From contig CBFFRP010000457.1 in assembly GCA_965644295.1 (NCBI GenBank), positions 124,001 through 188,000 on the forward strand: 64,000 nt of DNA, written 5' to 3'. Source of the DNA: Paraphysomonas bandaiensis. Lineage: Eukaryota > Chrysophyceae. How positions within the stretch are numbered: position 1 is the first letter of the stretch; each line of letters begins with the position of its first letter. Shown piece by piece: positions 40,318-50,831 of the stretch. Under the pieces are notes generated by a model that worked only from the letters and a program-made list of their open reading frames with translations, was not told the origin of the DNA and did no database searches. A program made the position numbers and the translations under genes.

Positions 40318-42102
40318 ATGATCGTTGCAGACCGTAACATGCTAAAAGCCTCATTAGCTAAAGGCGTATTAGAGATCCAACTCACACTCATTCAACTCTA
40401 TACAAGTAACCTCAACGCTATTGGTACACAAGCAGCTTTAGTAGCTGGATTTGCTTTTACAGGCATAGCAGAAACAACATATCCAAGTGGAGAATTTGTT
40501 GATAGTATTCTTGAATACTTTTATTATTTTTTTATTACTTTATGTTTAGTTTCGGGTCTGTTTGCTGTATCCCAATCAACTATCGTTACTTTATATGGAC
40601 CAGCTATGGCACTTAGTGGTGAAACACCTGAAGCTGTAACAAAATCTGTATCAAATATGAGAACACAACAAGATTTTGTATTTAAAGTTGGTGGAGTATC
40701 GATTACATCACTGTTTTTATCGGCTATAGTCCTGTCATGGGCTAGACGGCCGAGAGGAGTGGCGATTCTCAATACGATTGTATATATGGGGGTCTACTAT
40801 CTTATGGTGACGGAAGGACGAAAGGCGTATCTTTTGTTTGCATCTATCAAGGAAGAGGTGGGAGCGTATGAGGAAAAATCAGGTATATCTCTGTGGTGTC
40901 TGAGTGGTAGAGCTTGACTGGATTGGTGTATAGGTAAAGGAAATTCACCTGCACTGTCCCGCGCCAAGAGCGATGTCAACCCCATGGTGACTGCTGCACA
41001 TGATGGCGTCATGAGCGACAATATGTCTGCAGTAGGGAGTGGTGAGAACGATCAGACTGCAGAACAGGTATGTACTGCTAAGTGCGAATTATACTGACGT
41101 ATACGCACACACGATACTAATGGACACATATTGTCACATAATTCATTTGTGTTTAGGGCACTCAGACGAGGGCAAGAGGCGCTCTCTGGATGCGACAGAG
41201 TCTTTCTAAAGGCGGAGAGTTGCAACTATGCTATGCAGTACTGGAGAAGGGCAAGTTAGATATCTACCGCAAGGAGTCGGTAAGTATATATGACAAAATT
41301 ATTTCCAATTTTTTGAAGGCTGAATTTTGTGTAGGATTTCGTTAATCACGAGAATCCTATTAACCAGAGACCATTTCAACTGTGGAAGTACCGTCTTGAA
41401 CTCGATCCCAGGTAATGCATCTGTTGTGTACGTACGGTGTATACCGCGTGTACCTCACTGGAACATCAGTGCGCATGAACCAATATATAAATTTAACAAC
41501 CCATTTATAGAAAGTTCAACCGTGGACTTACATCTGCCTCAAAGTCTCTTCGAAAATTGGCCACTGGGCAGGGCGAGTTTTCAATCACCCAGCTGGCTAC
41601 CTCTGACTACGATTTGAAAGAAGCAGTCCACAAGTACAGGTTTATACTTTATCCTAAGGTAACTAAAATGCACCGTGCAGTGCACCCAAATATTACCACT
41701 CCACTGATTTAAGTATTTAATTTTATTATGGAAGTGTGACGGTGTTGTCTACTTGTAGGTGCTCTCTGAGCTTACCCCACTGGCTACTGGAGAGTTCATG
41801 GCCAACGATGAGCAGTCATATAAACTTTGGATCAAAGCCTTGTCTAGAGTCATCCGGTATATATGCATTATGTGTCATTTAAAGAGAGTATATGTGTGCT
41901 TTGTGTATAAATTTGTGGTGAGTCAACGTCTAGCCTAACATGGTATATAGGTCGTACGAACACATCGAGGCGAACCCTACTGTTGAGGCGACAATGAGGT
42001 AACTAAGTATACAATGTATTCTTCGTTTTACTCAAGTATGTGAACTTTAGGGCAAATGCTAATGTGGAGCTTGCTGTAAATGCCGCCAGTCGATCCAGCT
42101 GA
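40318..42102 (+). CDS. Orai-like calcium channel fused to a C-terminal PH domain, 8 exons
   Basis: Exons 40318-40882, 40934-41067, 41157-41279, 41335-41411, 41511-41658, 41759-41856, 41951-41998 and 42051-42102; all GT-AG, in phase, 1245 nt, 414 residues. Exon 1 encodes four membrane segments. The first, AALVAGFAFTGIAETTY, parallels the pore helix of animal Orai (ALLSGFAMVAMVEVQ): Gly-Phe-Ala are conserved and Glu52 falls at the selectivity-filter Glu. A second helix, FFITLCLVSGLFAVSQST, and two more follow. Exons 3-7 encode a PH-like domain: ARGALWMRQS, LQLCYAVLEKGKLDIYRKES, FQLWKYRLELD, KYRFILYPK and the closing helix SYKLWIKALSRVI with Trp. Family knowledge: Orai is the pore of store-operated calcium entry. 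Inference: a channel that senses phosphoinositides directly. Other four-segment membrane families cannot be fully excluded. Confidence 0.65.
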
Positions 42103-43742
42103 GTGTACATCTTGGAACCTACCCGAATTATATTCTTCCTGGTGTAACAAGGTCCAATAGCTGGATTTTTTGCTATTTATCTATAGCAGTATCTAAATAT
42201 CTGTGTTTCTGCGGTGTTCATTCCGATGCACTAGGAAAAGCTTGTATATTGACAATAATAAGGAGCTCATATTTTCACGTTCGTTTTTATTCTCTTTCTT
42301 CTCTGCAGTATGATGCAATATATATTGTGCAACTGAAGTGAGTTAATAGTGTGCAATAGTTGAAGCCAACTCATAGGTTACAGAGGAAGTAAATTCAGTT
42401 GCTGATATGTGACTATGTAAGGTATAGGAGTGACTGGCGAGCATATGATAAACAGATGTTCACCAGATGTTACAATGTCATGAGTATGATGTAGCGATGT
42501 GTTTAGATTAGTAATTATAATTTCTTACTTGAAAAAAGTGCATTGTGTGCAACAGAGAAAGGTAAAGGTTTACGTGTAGAGCAATGTTAACTTCAGTGAA
42601 AGGTTCAATTCTAGCATGGCAGCGAGTGATAGTTTAGATGAGAAGGCGACAGAGGACAGTCAGATTCTGAAGTTGGACAAGTAGAGTCGAAATAATCACC
42701 TGGGGCTGGAACCGAAAACTACTAGAGGGGGTAGAGCACGAGAGTTACGGCATGAGCGAAATGACACTGTGTTGCAACGATTTGGAAGGCTTGTGAACAT
42801 GACGCAGATGTGTTGGAGGTTTCGAACCAATACATGGAGGCAATGGCGCTACTACCAGATGATGATCTCAATAAGGACGGTTTGTCCTATCAGATGCCTC
42901 AAATGTTGGTAGATAGGTTCGGGGTGAGTTGGAAAATGCACTCTAGAAGACTACAGCGATAGTTGTATCCTCCTCTTTCACGTGTACAGATGATATGGGA
43001 TAGGAAGTAGTGCTAAAAAGCTTTCTCCTAAATCACCCATACTTGTCATGTCTAATTATAGCTACATCATATATGTCAAAATTAATAATCTATCTAGTCT
43101 AACGACAATGCTTTTTCTTTAACGATCTAAACAGGTGCAGTGTTTTTAACGATCTGAAGTGTGAAAAAGGTGCAGGGGTATGATGCCTGTTTACCCTCTC
43201 AACTATTCTCTACCATACCTACTACATTATGTACTTAATACATCTGTTTCAACAAAATCGCATCAAAACAGTTGCAAAAGAGTTTATAATATGCCCTAAG
43301 CAAAAAACTGTTCTTTTCTGAGGATGTTAGAATTGAACCTTTCACTGAAGTTAACATTGCTCTACACGTAAACCTTTACCTTTCTCTGTTGCACACAATG
43401 CACTTTTTTCAAGTAAGAAATTATAATTACTAATCTAAACACATCGCTACATCATACTCATGGCATTGTAACATCTGGTGAACATCTGTTCTCAGCAACA
43501 TATGTTCGCCAGTCACTCCTATACCTTACATAGTCACATATCAGTAAATGAATTTACTTCCTCTGTAACTATATTCTCCCGTTACACCTATGAGTTGGCT
43601 TCACCTATTTCACACTATTAACTCACTTCAATTGCACAATATATAATATATATTGCATCATACTTCAGAACTCGACATTAGTAATGTATTGTTGGTACCG
43701 ATCAGGCTTTCTTAACAAATAATTGTTAGTTATGTAGATCTT
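42103..43742. other. Intergenic; long-terminal-inverted-repeat element
   Basis: Apart from the element at 42308-43663 there is nothing recognisable in this stretch. Confidence 0.6.
42308..43663. mobile_element. Element with about 310-340 bp terminal inverted repeats
   Basis: Left arm 42308-42616 and right arm 43325-43663 are inverted repeats of roughly 95 percent identity, interrupted by a few indels (the right arm has extra TATATTA, GTAACGGGAGAATATA and TTGCTGAGA segments). Both outer ends read GTATGATGCAATATATATT. The 708-bp interior has only broken frames (for example starting MAASDSLDEKATEDSQ at 42616, stopped after 22 codons). Long inverted ends with a short, decayed interior fit a non-autonomous MULE-like or similar DNA transposon. 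No target duplication was found. Confidence 0.8.
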
Positions 43743-44654
43743 ATATTTCCTATATTCCCGCAGACTGTGCACACCCCACAGACAACATGGCGCACATGCT
43801 TCTCACCTGCACTCACCCTGACATCATTCACATACGTGAAGATGTCCACCAAGCACACCACAATAAGCTTGACAAACTTCGCACACGCACGCTCCCCCAT
43901 CCCTGGTTTTACACCGCCATAACTAAACTAGCCAAAGCCGCATGGAACCCAGCCACCCCCCAGGTTGAGCGCTACTGGACCGGCCACATTACTGCCACAC
44001 AAATGGCCGACGCATTCGGACGCCACATATCCAGCTCACTGCTCGAACATCAATTCCACGCCCTAGAAAAATCCATCGCCTCTATCCTACTCCCCCTATA
44101 TGATGGAGGGCTCCGTATGCTTCGCAATAGGGGACACAGACACCTCAACGTAGACACGGCACCGGCGACACCGGTCCCGACACACGCAAAGCCCCACCAG
44201 CCCCGACACCCGACACCAAAAGTACTCCAGCTACTCCAGGCGACATCCACCCCACGAACTACACTCTCTGCAAGAGCCCAGACCCGACAGAGGCAAGCGC
44301 AACCACTCCGGAAACAACTTCTCCTTACTTGTAGCCGAAACCCCACCTCAACAACCAGCACCATCTCCACCACCGACTTGCACTCTCATATACAACTCGC
44401 CTCACCCACCCCCCACATAATCCATGGCACAGGCCCGCCAGACACATTGCCCAAAGGTAGACCCCCCGACTAACCTCACTACAAGGGACGGTTGCACCAT
44501 GGTGCTCGCAGCGATGCACAAGCAGTCCCGAGACGGTTGCCCGCCACTAGTAGTATATAGCAAATCTAGTTATTAGCTAGTCTATAGACATAAACTAGTT
44601 TCTGTACGCAACCGTACTCATGTAATAATCAGACTTTCATATTTCCTATATTCC
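43743..44654 (+). mobile_element. 5'-truncated non-LTR retrotransposon with 16-bp target duplication
   Basis: ATATTTCCTATATTCC occurs at 43743-43758 and 44639-44654, bracketing an 880-bp insertion. Its 3' end, GTAATAATCAGACTTTC, matches the tail of the other non-LTR copies in the window. The body is GC-rich with long CCAC/CACC runs, unlike any neighbouring DNA. It has no 5' UTR: coding begins at once, so it is a 5'-truncated insertion. Confidence 0.85.
43759..44473 (+). pseudogene. C-terminal part of a LINE-type ORF2 (zinc-finger end)
   Basis: The frame enters at the insertion boundary as DCAHPTDNMAHMLLTCTHPD, a C...H...C arrangement like the zinc-binding tail (zf-RVT type) of non-LTR reverse transcriptases. 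It then runs about 230 codons, Pro/Thr/His-rich after residue 120, to a stop at 44471-44473. There is no reverse transcriptase motif because of the truncation. Codon use is strongly C-ending, different from host genes. Confidence 0.6.
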
Positions 44655-44762
44655 AACGCAATGGATATTACTTCCCATTTACTTGAAGAAAATACTTAAC
44701 AAGAAAATTAATTTCAATTTTTATAGTCCTAAAGTGAAAATGAAAACACTATCTATATACAG

Positions 44763-46555
44763 TTATTCACATGTTTCTACACATTCATATCCTTTCTGAC
44801 CATTACAGCTACTAGCAGACAAAGCATCGCTAACAATAGGGTTTGCAGTTGTGACATGAACATCATTGAGCTCAAATTCATGGATAGCCCCCCCAGTATC
44901 GCTACCGCCAGTTTCTATCGTTGACACAAGAACTGTATCTTTCTTACTTTGTACCGAAATTAAAAGCGTCAAAAGGGAACCTGATATCAAAAATATCCCG
45001 GCTAATAATATTGAAACAGTGTAATTTCCTGTAGCATCGTAGACGATTCCGCCAATGGGGGCTGAAAATAAGTTTCCAATAGTGTTAGACGTATACATTA
45101 AGCCCATCACAGATGCCATATTATTAGAACTAAATAGCTCGCTGCAAACCACGGGTAGCAGACTTACAAGGCCACCTAGACATAAATCACACGTTACATA
45201 AAATTGACGAATAAGAATTACAGGGGTAAGAATACATCCGTGGATGCCACACATATAACGATTTGATGTAACTAAAAACCAGTAGTTTATGGATAAATAC
45301 TACTTTTTTGAACAGTTCAATCAATGTATCAAGTACATATAATACCATACACTCTTTGCGCTATCACTACACCAACCCTAATCGAATGTTTCATATAATT
45401 TCACTATCTTAGATACATATTTTTAATCCACAATTCAAAAAATACCTGAGAAAAAACCATATAGGATGCAAAACACAGAGAGTGAGATGAAGTCTGCACA
45501 AGAAGCCCAGTATAGCACGGCTAACCCCCCCACAAGAACACACACTCTGAAGCACCAGAGCTTGCTGTACTGGTCAGCTACATATCCTGAGAATATTCCA
45601 CGATTAGAGTGATCCTTGTAGACGATGAAGAACACACTACTCGAATTAACATTAAGCTACACGTAATCTACTCATGTTAGAACCAAGTAAAATACAACGC
45701 AAATACGTATAATAAAACAGGTTAAATTCTACCTATCCCAGCTCGCCCAAGAGCACTAGTGAGTCCTAGAATTGACAGCAAGTACACGCTCTGAGTAGAT
45801 CCCACACCATGCAATTGTGCATACTTTACCACATGAACAAAGGGCATCATATACCCAAGAGATGCCAACAGTAAAGATAGATAGAGAACAGTAAAATTGG
45901 GTTGCCTGAAGTATTGAAGGGATTGCGTGGAGTTACTTGCTGAGGAGCACAATGGCAGGCGACGCCTAGTAATAACACCGCAACATACTAATCCAATTGT
46001 GGTTATAAAAGCCATATACTGCAAAGCAACTCGCCATGAGAACGACTGTAGCAGTAGATTAATAACAGGAGCGAAGCCGAACTGTCCCAACCCTGACCCC
46101 GACACAGCGATACCAACTGCCAGTCCTCTTTTCTTGTCAAAGTACTGACCGATAGCACTAACTGCCCCTATGAACGATAAGCTGTACCCACAGCCACAGA
46201 TAACACCTTGAGTGAGATACAAATGCCATAACTCCGAGCTGATAGAGGCTAATAACAGTCCGACCCCCACAATAATGCCCCCTAAAGATATGCACATCCC
46301 ATTGCCGATCTTATCAGCCATAGATCCGGATACACCTGCAAGACCAGTAAGTCCACCAGCAGCAATTGATCCAATCCATGCCACTTGACCACCAGATGAG
46401 TGGAAGGCGTGTATGTATACGGGATACACCACCCCAAAGCTGTAGATGTTACCCAACACAAAGAAATGTACAAAGAAGGCACCTATCACTACAATCCAAC
46501 CGTATCCACCTTCAGGAGGGGGAGAGGTAGGATCTGTTGTCTTGATGAACTTCAT
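44763..46555 (-). CDS. SLC16/monocarboxylate-transporter-like MFS permease, 3 exons
   Basis: Exons 45733-46555, 45446-45586 and 44763-45175; GT-AG, in phase, 1377 nt, 458 residues, normal for SLC16. The segment PPEGGYGWIVVIGAFFVHFF carries the family signature PDGGYGWxVV at the start of the first membrane helix. About twelve hydrophobic segments follow, with GYSLSFIGAVSAIGQYFDKK (the YF.KRR.LA-type loop after helix 4, here YFDKKRGLAVGIA) and, before helix 8, an ARxxxGYVAD-like turn. The N- and C-terminal tails are short and polar. Substrate cannot be told; monocarboxylates such as lactate or pyruvate with protons are typical of the family. The start 46555 is the first Met before the signature, and longer frames run into the TATG array. 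It is head to head with the TRIM-like gene. Confidence 0.85.
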
Positions 46556-46761
46556 TTCATTGCATATGATCTCATATACATACACCCCTATAGTCCCATA
46601 TGCGCCATACCATACTACGATACACACACACTGAGATGGAACACACCCTGCTGCTGTACCATGTACACGTCCAGCCATATACAGCGAAGTATACATCCAG
46701 AAGACTACGAAGTGGACACCACCACCATATAGAGAACCTTTGATTGGCTGTGAAGTCTCGG

Positions 46762-46792
<31 letters not shown>

Positions 46793-47026
46793 TGTATGTA
46801 TGTATGTATGTATGTATGTATGTATGTATGTATGTATGTATGTATGTATGTATGTATGTATGTATGTATGTATGTATGTATGTATGTATGTATGTATGTA
46901 TGTATGTATGTATGTATGTATGTATGTATGTATGTATGTATGTATGTATGTATGTATAGCTATGTGGTTCAGTGTATGTATGTGTGATGGGATTATAGTC
47001 ATATATATGTGTATCTATAGATCTGT
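46556..47026. promoter_or_regulatory. Shared 471-bp region between SLC16-like and TRIM-like genes, with (TATG)n
   Basis: The shortest of the head-to-head spacers. It holds CTGCTGCTGTACCATGTAC near 46650 (related to TACAGCAGTAC inverted) and a nearly pure (TATG)n array at 46764-46957 that occupies over 40 percent of the spacer. Confidence 0.5.
46764..46957. repeat. (TATG)n microsatellite, about 48 units
   Basis: Uninterrupted tetranucleotide array 70 bp upstream of the TRIM-like start codon and about 210 bp upstream of the SLC16-like start. It generates spurious frames on both strands. Confidence 0.99.
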
Positions 47027-49070
47027 ATGATGTCTGGAGACTCCGAACTCTACCAGTGCATAATCTGTCATGAACCTTACCGCCGAGAGGGTCGTTTATC
47101 TCCCGTAACTCTCATGTGCGGTCACTCTCTGTGTGTGGGGTGTTATGAGTCTCTTCCCTCATCATCAGCATCATCAGCAGCATCTTCCTCCTTATTATGT
47201 CCCATATGCTCTCTTCCATGTCCCCCTCCATCCAAAAACACAACTCTATTAAAAGAGATTGCTTCAAGAGAGCTCGCATCATGTTCATTGGCTATACATA
47301 CACTGTGCAGTGAGTGTATGAGGACAACGAGCTCTGTATGCTGTGAAGAGTGCGATCGGATGCTATGCAGAAGATGTGACGATCGTCTACACAGACAGGG
47401 AGATAGAACACAGCATCTGAGAGAGTGTACGCGAACGGAAGAGACGGATATGTGTGCCAGTCATATGCATCCGCTGACTCAGTACTGCAAGACGTGTGAG
47501 CGATCTGTATGTGATGATTGTGCCTCGACTGGTGAACATGCTGCTCACGAGACGGGTGATCTAAAAAGCGTTGCTGCTAAAATAGAGAAGCGCATGTCCA
47601 ACTATAGGAAAGTACTGGAGCAGATATGCGCCGAAACGAGCTCGATGTCCTCTAATATTGAGCAATGTTTAGGCAATGCAGGTGTTGGTGATGAGAAAAA
47701 TTCAGAATCATCATCTTTACGTAACGAGTGGAAGCAAACAGCAAGGAATTCTATCAACCAAACTTTTGAAAAGCTACATGCTGCTTTGCACAAACGACGC
47801 CAGGAACTGCTAACCATGGTGGATAACGTATACGAGGAGAAAAAGCTGCATTTGCTCGGACAAAATGCAAGCGCCAATAATCTCCATCGGAGTGCACACG
47901 AATTGTTAGAAAAAATCGAAGAGTTTCCGCCGGATCGGGAGGCTTCTTTGGTTAGTTTGTACGGGGAACTACAAGAACAACTTGATGATTTAAACGAGGT
48001 CGATATACATACTATGATAGGCCCCGTAAATGACCTACGAGTCCACACTTCTTTTGATACCAAAGACCTCGATGTGCTGTTTAGCATAGTTCATACCCTG
48101 GGCACTGTTGGTGAGAAAGGAGAAGCTGGAAGGGATGTATCACAAAATAAAACTACCAGATCACGGTCTCCCGCCCCCTCTTCTTCGATAGGATCGAAGG
48201 GTGACAATCGACCTGTCGGAAATATTGAGGAATCCGCTCCCCTGTCATTTGATGACTTATACGTAGGTATGGTTGTCGTGTACAGTTTATCTGGACTTAT
48301 ATGATATGTGTGGAGAATGTTGAGTCCGTATGATTTATGTTTGCTTTTTTAGGGATGAGGGTGGACGCTCTCGATACTGTGAATAGATGGGCAGAAGCGG
48401 AGGTAAACGCCAACGTTCACGTCATTTTTGGTATATAATATCCTCTGCTACTACTAGTGCGGTGCATGACAACTACTCGCATACGATTACGAGATCTGAC
48501 TGTGTACAATGTATTTCACTCTCCCTGTAACTGTGAACTGCCGTATTGTTCAGGTTTTAGAACTCGATGCGGGTGAGCGGGAAGTGCTTGTGTCGTACGT
48601 TTATTGGCCCTCTGAGTGGAATGAATGGTTGCCTGTAAGAAGCGATGTAATTGCTCCTTTGAAAACGCACACCCTCTGCGCTGGGCGTGAGATTTGCGTG
48701 GGCCAGAGGGTAGAAGTATGTAATGGTGGAAGCGAATGGAGGGAAGCTTTCGTAACTAATGTCAATGGCTATCAGGTTTGAAGCAACTTCGCGTTACAGT
48801 CTGCATTTGCGTTGTTTTCTTGAGTTATGAGTGCTGCACTGCATGTATTTTAATGCGTGCACCTTATCATGATTGTAGATAATTAGGTACATGTAGGTGG
48901 AAGTCCTGTATGAAGACGACAAGCAGAAGGAGCGGAGCTTAACTGTGGATACTCGTATGGATCGTATCCGACAGTATGGTATTGCGGCTCAACCAAAGAA
49001 AAAAAGAGCAAGTACGTCGTCGTCAAAGTCGAATAATAGTAAGCAAGGCAAAAAGAAAGCACGTGCGTGA
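47027..49070 (+). CDS. TRIM-like RING/B-box/coiled-coil protein with C-terminal chromo-barrel/Tudor-like domain, 4 exons
   Basis: Exons 47027-48266, 48353-48402, 48554-48775 and 48897-49070; in phase, 1686 nt, 561 residues. RING of C3HC4 type: Cys11, Cys14, Cys31, His33, Cys36, Cys39, Cys58, Cys61. Two B-boxes follow (about 94-130, CSEC...CCEEC...CRRC...H; and about 143-180, CASHMHPLTQYCKTC...CDDC...H..H), then a coiled coil (about 185-330, with NQTFEKLHAALHKRRQELL). Exons 2-3 encode VGMRVDALDTVNRWAEAEVL, SYVYWPSEWNEWLPV, a pattern of chromo-barrel/Tudor-knot domains (aromatic cage residues Trp, Tyr, Trp, Trp), and a second similar unit (VGQRVEV...EWREAFV...). The tail is Lys-rich and nuclear-like. 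Inference: an E3 ubiquitin ligase recruited to methylated histone or nucleic acid. The start is the first of two adjacent ATGs. Confidence 0.85.
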
Positions 49071-49313
49071 TACTTTTGTTGCCAACAGTGTTCTAGATAT
49101 TGAGTTCTTTGGAAATTGTTATCTTTGGATGTGTTTGAACTGATATTTTTCACTGGTTATATCATAAAATAGTTACTACTGCTTTTGTCATCTAGATATT
49201 GAGTTTATTTTTGGAACTTTTATTTTGGATGTGTGCGAACTGTTATTTTTCACTGATTATATCGTATAATAGTTACAAAATGTACGAATTTTCGATACCT
49301 TCCCTCGATACCC
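49071..49313. repeat. Tandem duplication downstream of the TRIM-like gene
   Basis: About 49091-49180 and 49191-49276 are imperfect direct copies (TCTAGATATTGAGTT, TTGGATGTGT, AACTGxTATTTTTCACTG, ATATCxTAxAATAGTTAC). They probably lie in the 3' untranslated region. Confidence 0.75.
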
Positions 49314-49467
49314 TTATGTGGTAGTGGATGTCCTATTATTAGCAATAGGCGTTTAAAAGTCAGAACTGGCTATATATGCGGCTCACGCTAGTTTCCCGGA
49401 GAACTATCTCCGGTACAGATTGTACATATCCCTAGACCCGACTTTGTTGAGGGCTATTATGTGGTAG
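49314..49467 (-). mobile_element. Short non-LTR/SINE-like copy with 11-bp target duplication
   Basis: TTATGTGGTAG at 49314-49324 and 49457-49467 flanks a 132-bp minus-strand insertion that keeps the tail (TCCTATTATTAGCAATAGGC on the plus strand) and the start (ending ACTTTGTTGAGGG plus CTA on the plus strand) of the GACTTTC family but lacks the middle. It is an internally deleted copy with both family ends. Confidence 0.75.
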
Positions 49468-49596
49468 GGGGTAGGGGTACATTGTTGTAGCGTTGTAAAA
49501 TTTGGGGATTTACTGTTTTGAGTTAATCTAGAATCTAGTACAACACCATTCCCTAAGCTTTTGTGTAGGATTGATTAGAAACAATACTTTGATTTG

Positions 49597-50831
49597 TAAT
49601 CGTTTTTATATATTGAATGTCTGATTATTAAGAAGCGCAAGCTTGTGCGTTGCCGCGACCAACCTAACAACTCGCGCGACACTATGCATAACATGACTCT
49701 CATCTAGTTACTATTGCATGCACCGACAAGTGCTCAACTATACAACACGATTTAGTTAGCTACATGGGCATACGACGAGTTGCGTGTTTAAGCCGGATCA
49801 TACGCTCCTGCCCAATCTACTTGTCCTGACACAAACAACTTGCGGTCGGTGTCTTCGGCATATGTCTCCTGTATATGCGGCAGATCTTTAGGGCCCTCTT
49901 CAAGGTGGTGTTCACAGCAGCAGGTAGTCTGGAAGGGAGAATAAAGTAGCTCTAGCGCCGGGTCCTCCCACGGTCACGAAGCGGTCTCACTGGTGCAATT
50001 TTGCACACTGACGCATGAAACAGACATCTACCAAAATCTGTTACAAATTCAAGCTGACTCCGATGTCTTCCCTCCATTGTGTGCACTCGTCCAGCACATG
50101 CATCCACCTTGCACTCTTCTCCCGAGTGACTTACACTAGTAGGAAACCGTGCACCTTCCCCGCTCGGATGAAAACCTACTAAGCAAGAATAACATAAAAG
50201 CACCACAAATGTACCTGACACTGCTTGGAGAACAGTGCCAGAGCCTTGATATAATCTCAATGACCTGGGTCAGAGGAGAAACCAAGACTAGGCAGTAGAC
50301 GTGTGAGAAGACATAACAGGTCCAATCACATCATTGTCATTGCCATGCATCCATGAGGAAAGTTTGACGCATTACCTCGGTCATTGGCCACACAGATACC
50401 GAATAATGTGAACTCATACTCAGCATCAATCACTCAAAGCAAACGCAGGGAGCAAGCAGAATGTTGATATACCTGACATCTGCTGACTTCAGGTTTTTTG
50501 AGTTCTCAAGGTGAACATCCCGGATGCTTAACTTCAGCAGGCAGCCCAATACCCCGGTTACCCTTCTGGTGGGCCCTGTCCCGGATGCCCTTGAGGTGGG
50601 CCCATTCCCGGATGCCTGTTTATTCGTCAGGGCCCAAAGACGTCTACACAAGTGACACTTATTAGTGTCCCTTGTACCACACAAGCATTTGGCTATGAGT
50701 GGGCAGAACATATATCTGCTGACTATGTTTGCGGCTCACGTTAGTTTCCCGGAGAAATATCTCCGGTACTTATCCCCCAGAACACCACGAAAGGTGCGAG
50801 TCCGACTTTGTTGAGGGTAATCGTTTTTATA
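49597..50831 (-). mobile_element. 1.2-kb non-LTR-like element with 14-bp target duplication
   Basis: TAATCGTTTTTATA at 49597-49610 and 50818-50831 flanks a 1207-bp insertion read on the minus strand: start CCCTCAACAAAGTCGG (at 50817) and tail CTTAATAATCAGACATTCAA (at about 49625). Near the start a Cys-rich frame reads FCPLIAKCLCGTRDTNKCHL followed by CRRLWALTNK, and the same segment occurs in the 8150-8594 copy and at 51820-51860. It has no reverse transcriptase, so it is non-autonomous. It is the longest copy in the window and the best template for defining the family. Confidence 0.8.

Noticed and set aside
42560-42616. tRNA-like boxes (GGTTTACGTGTAGAGC and GGTTCAATTC) at the inner end of the long inverted repeat
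   Set aside because: Present in both arms, but the anticodon and acceptor stems do not pair; treated as part of the transposon.
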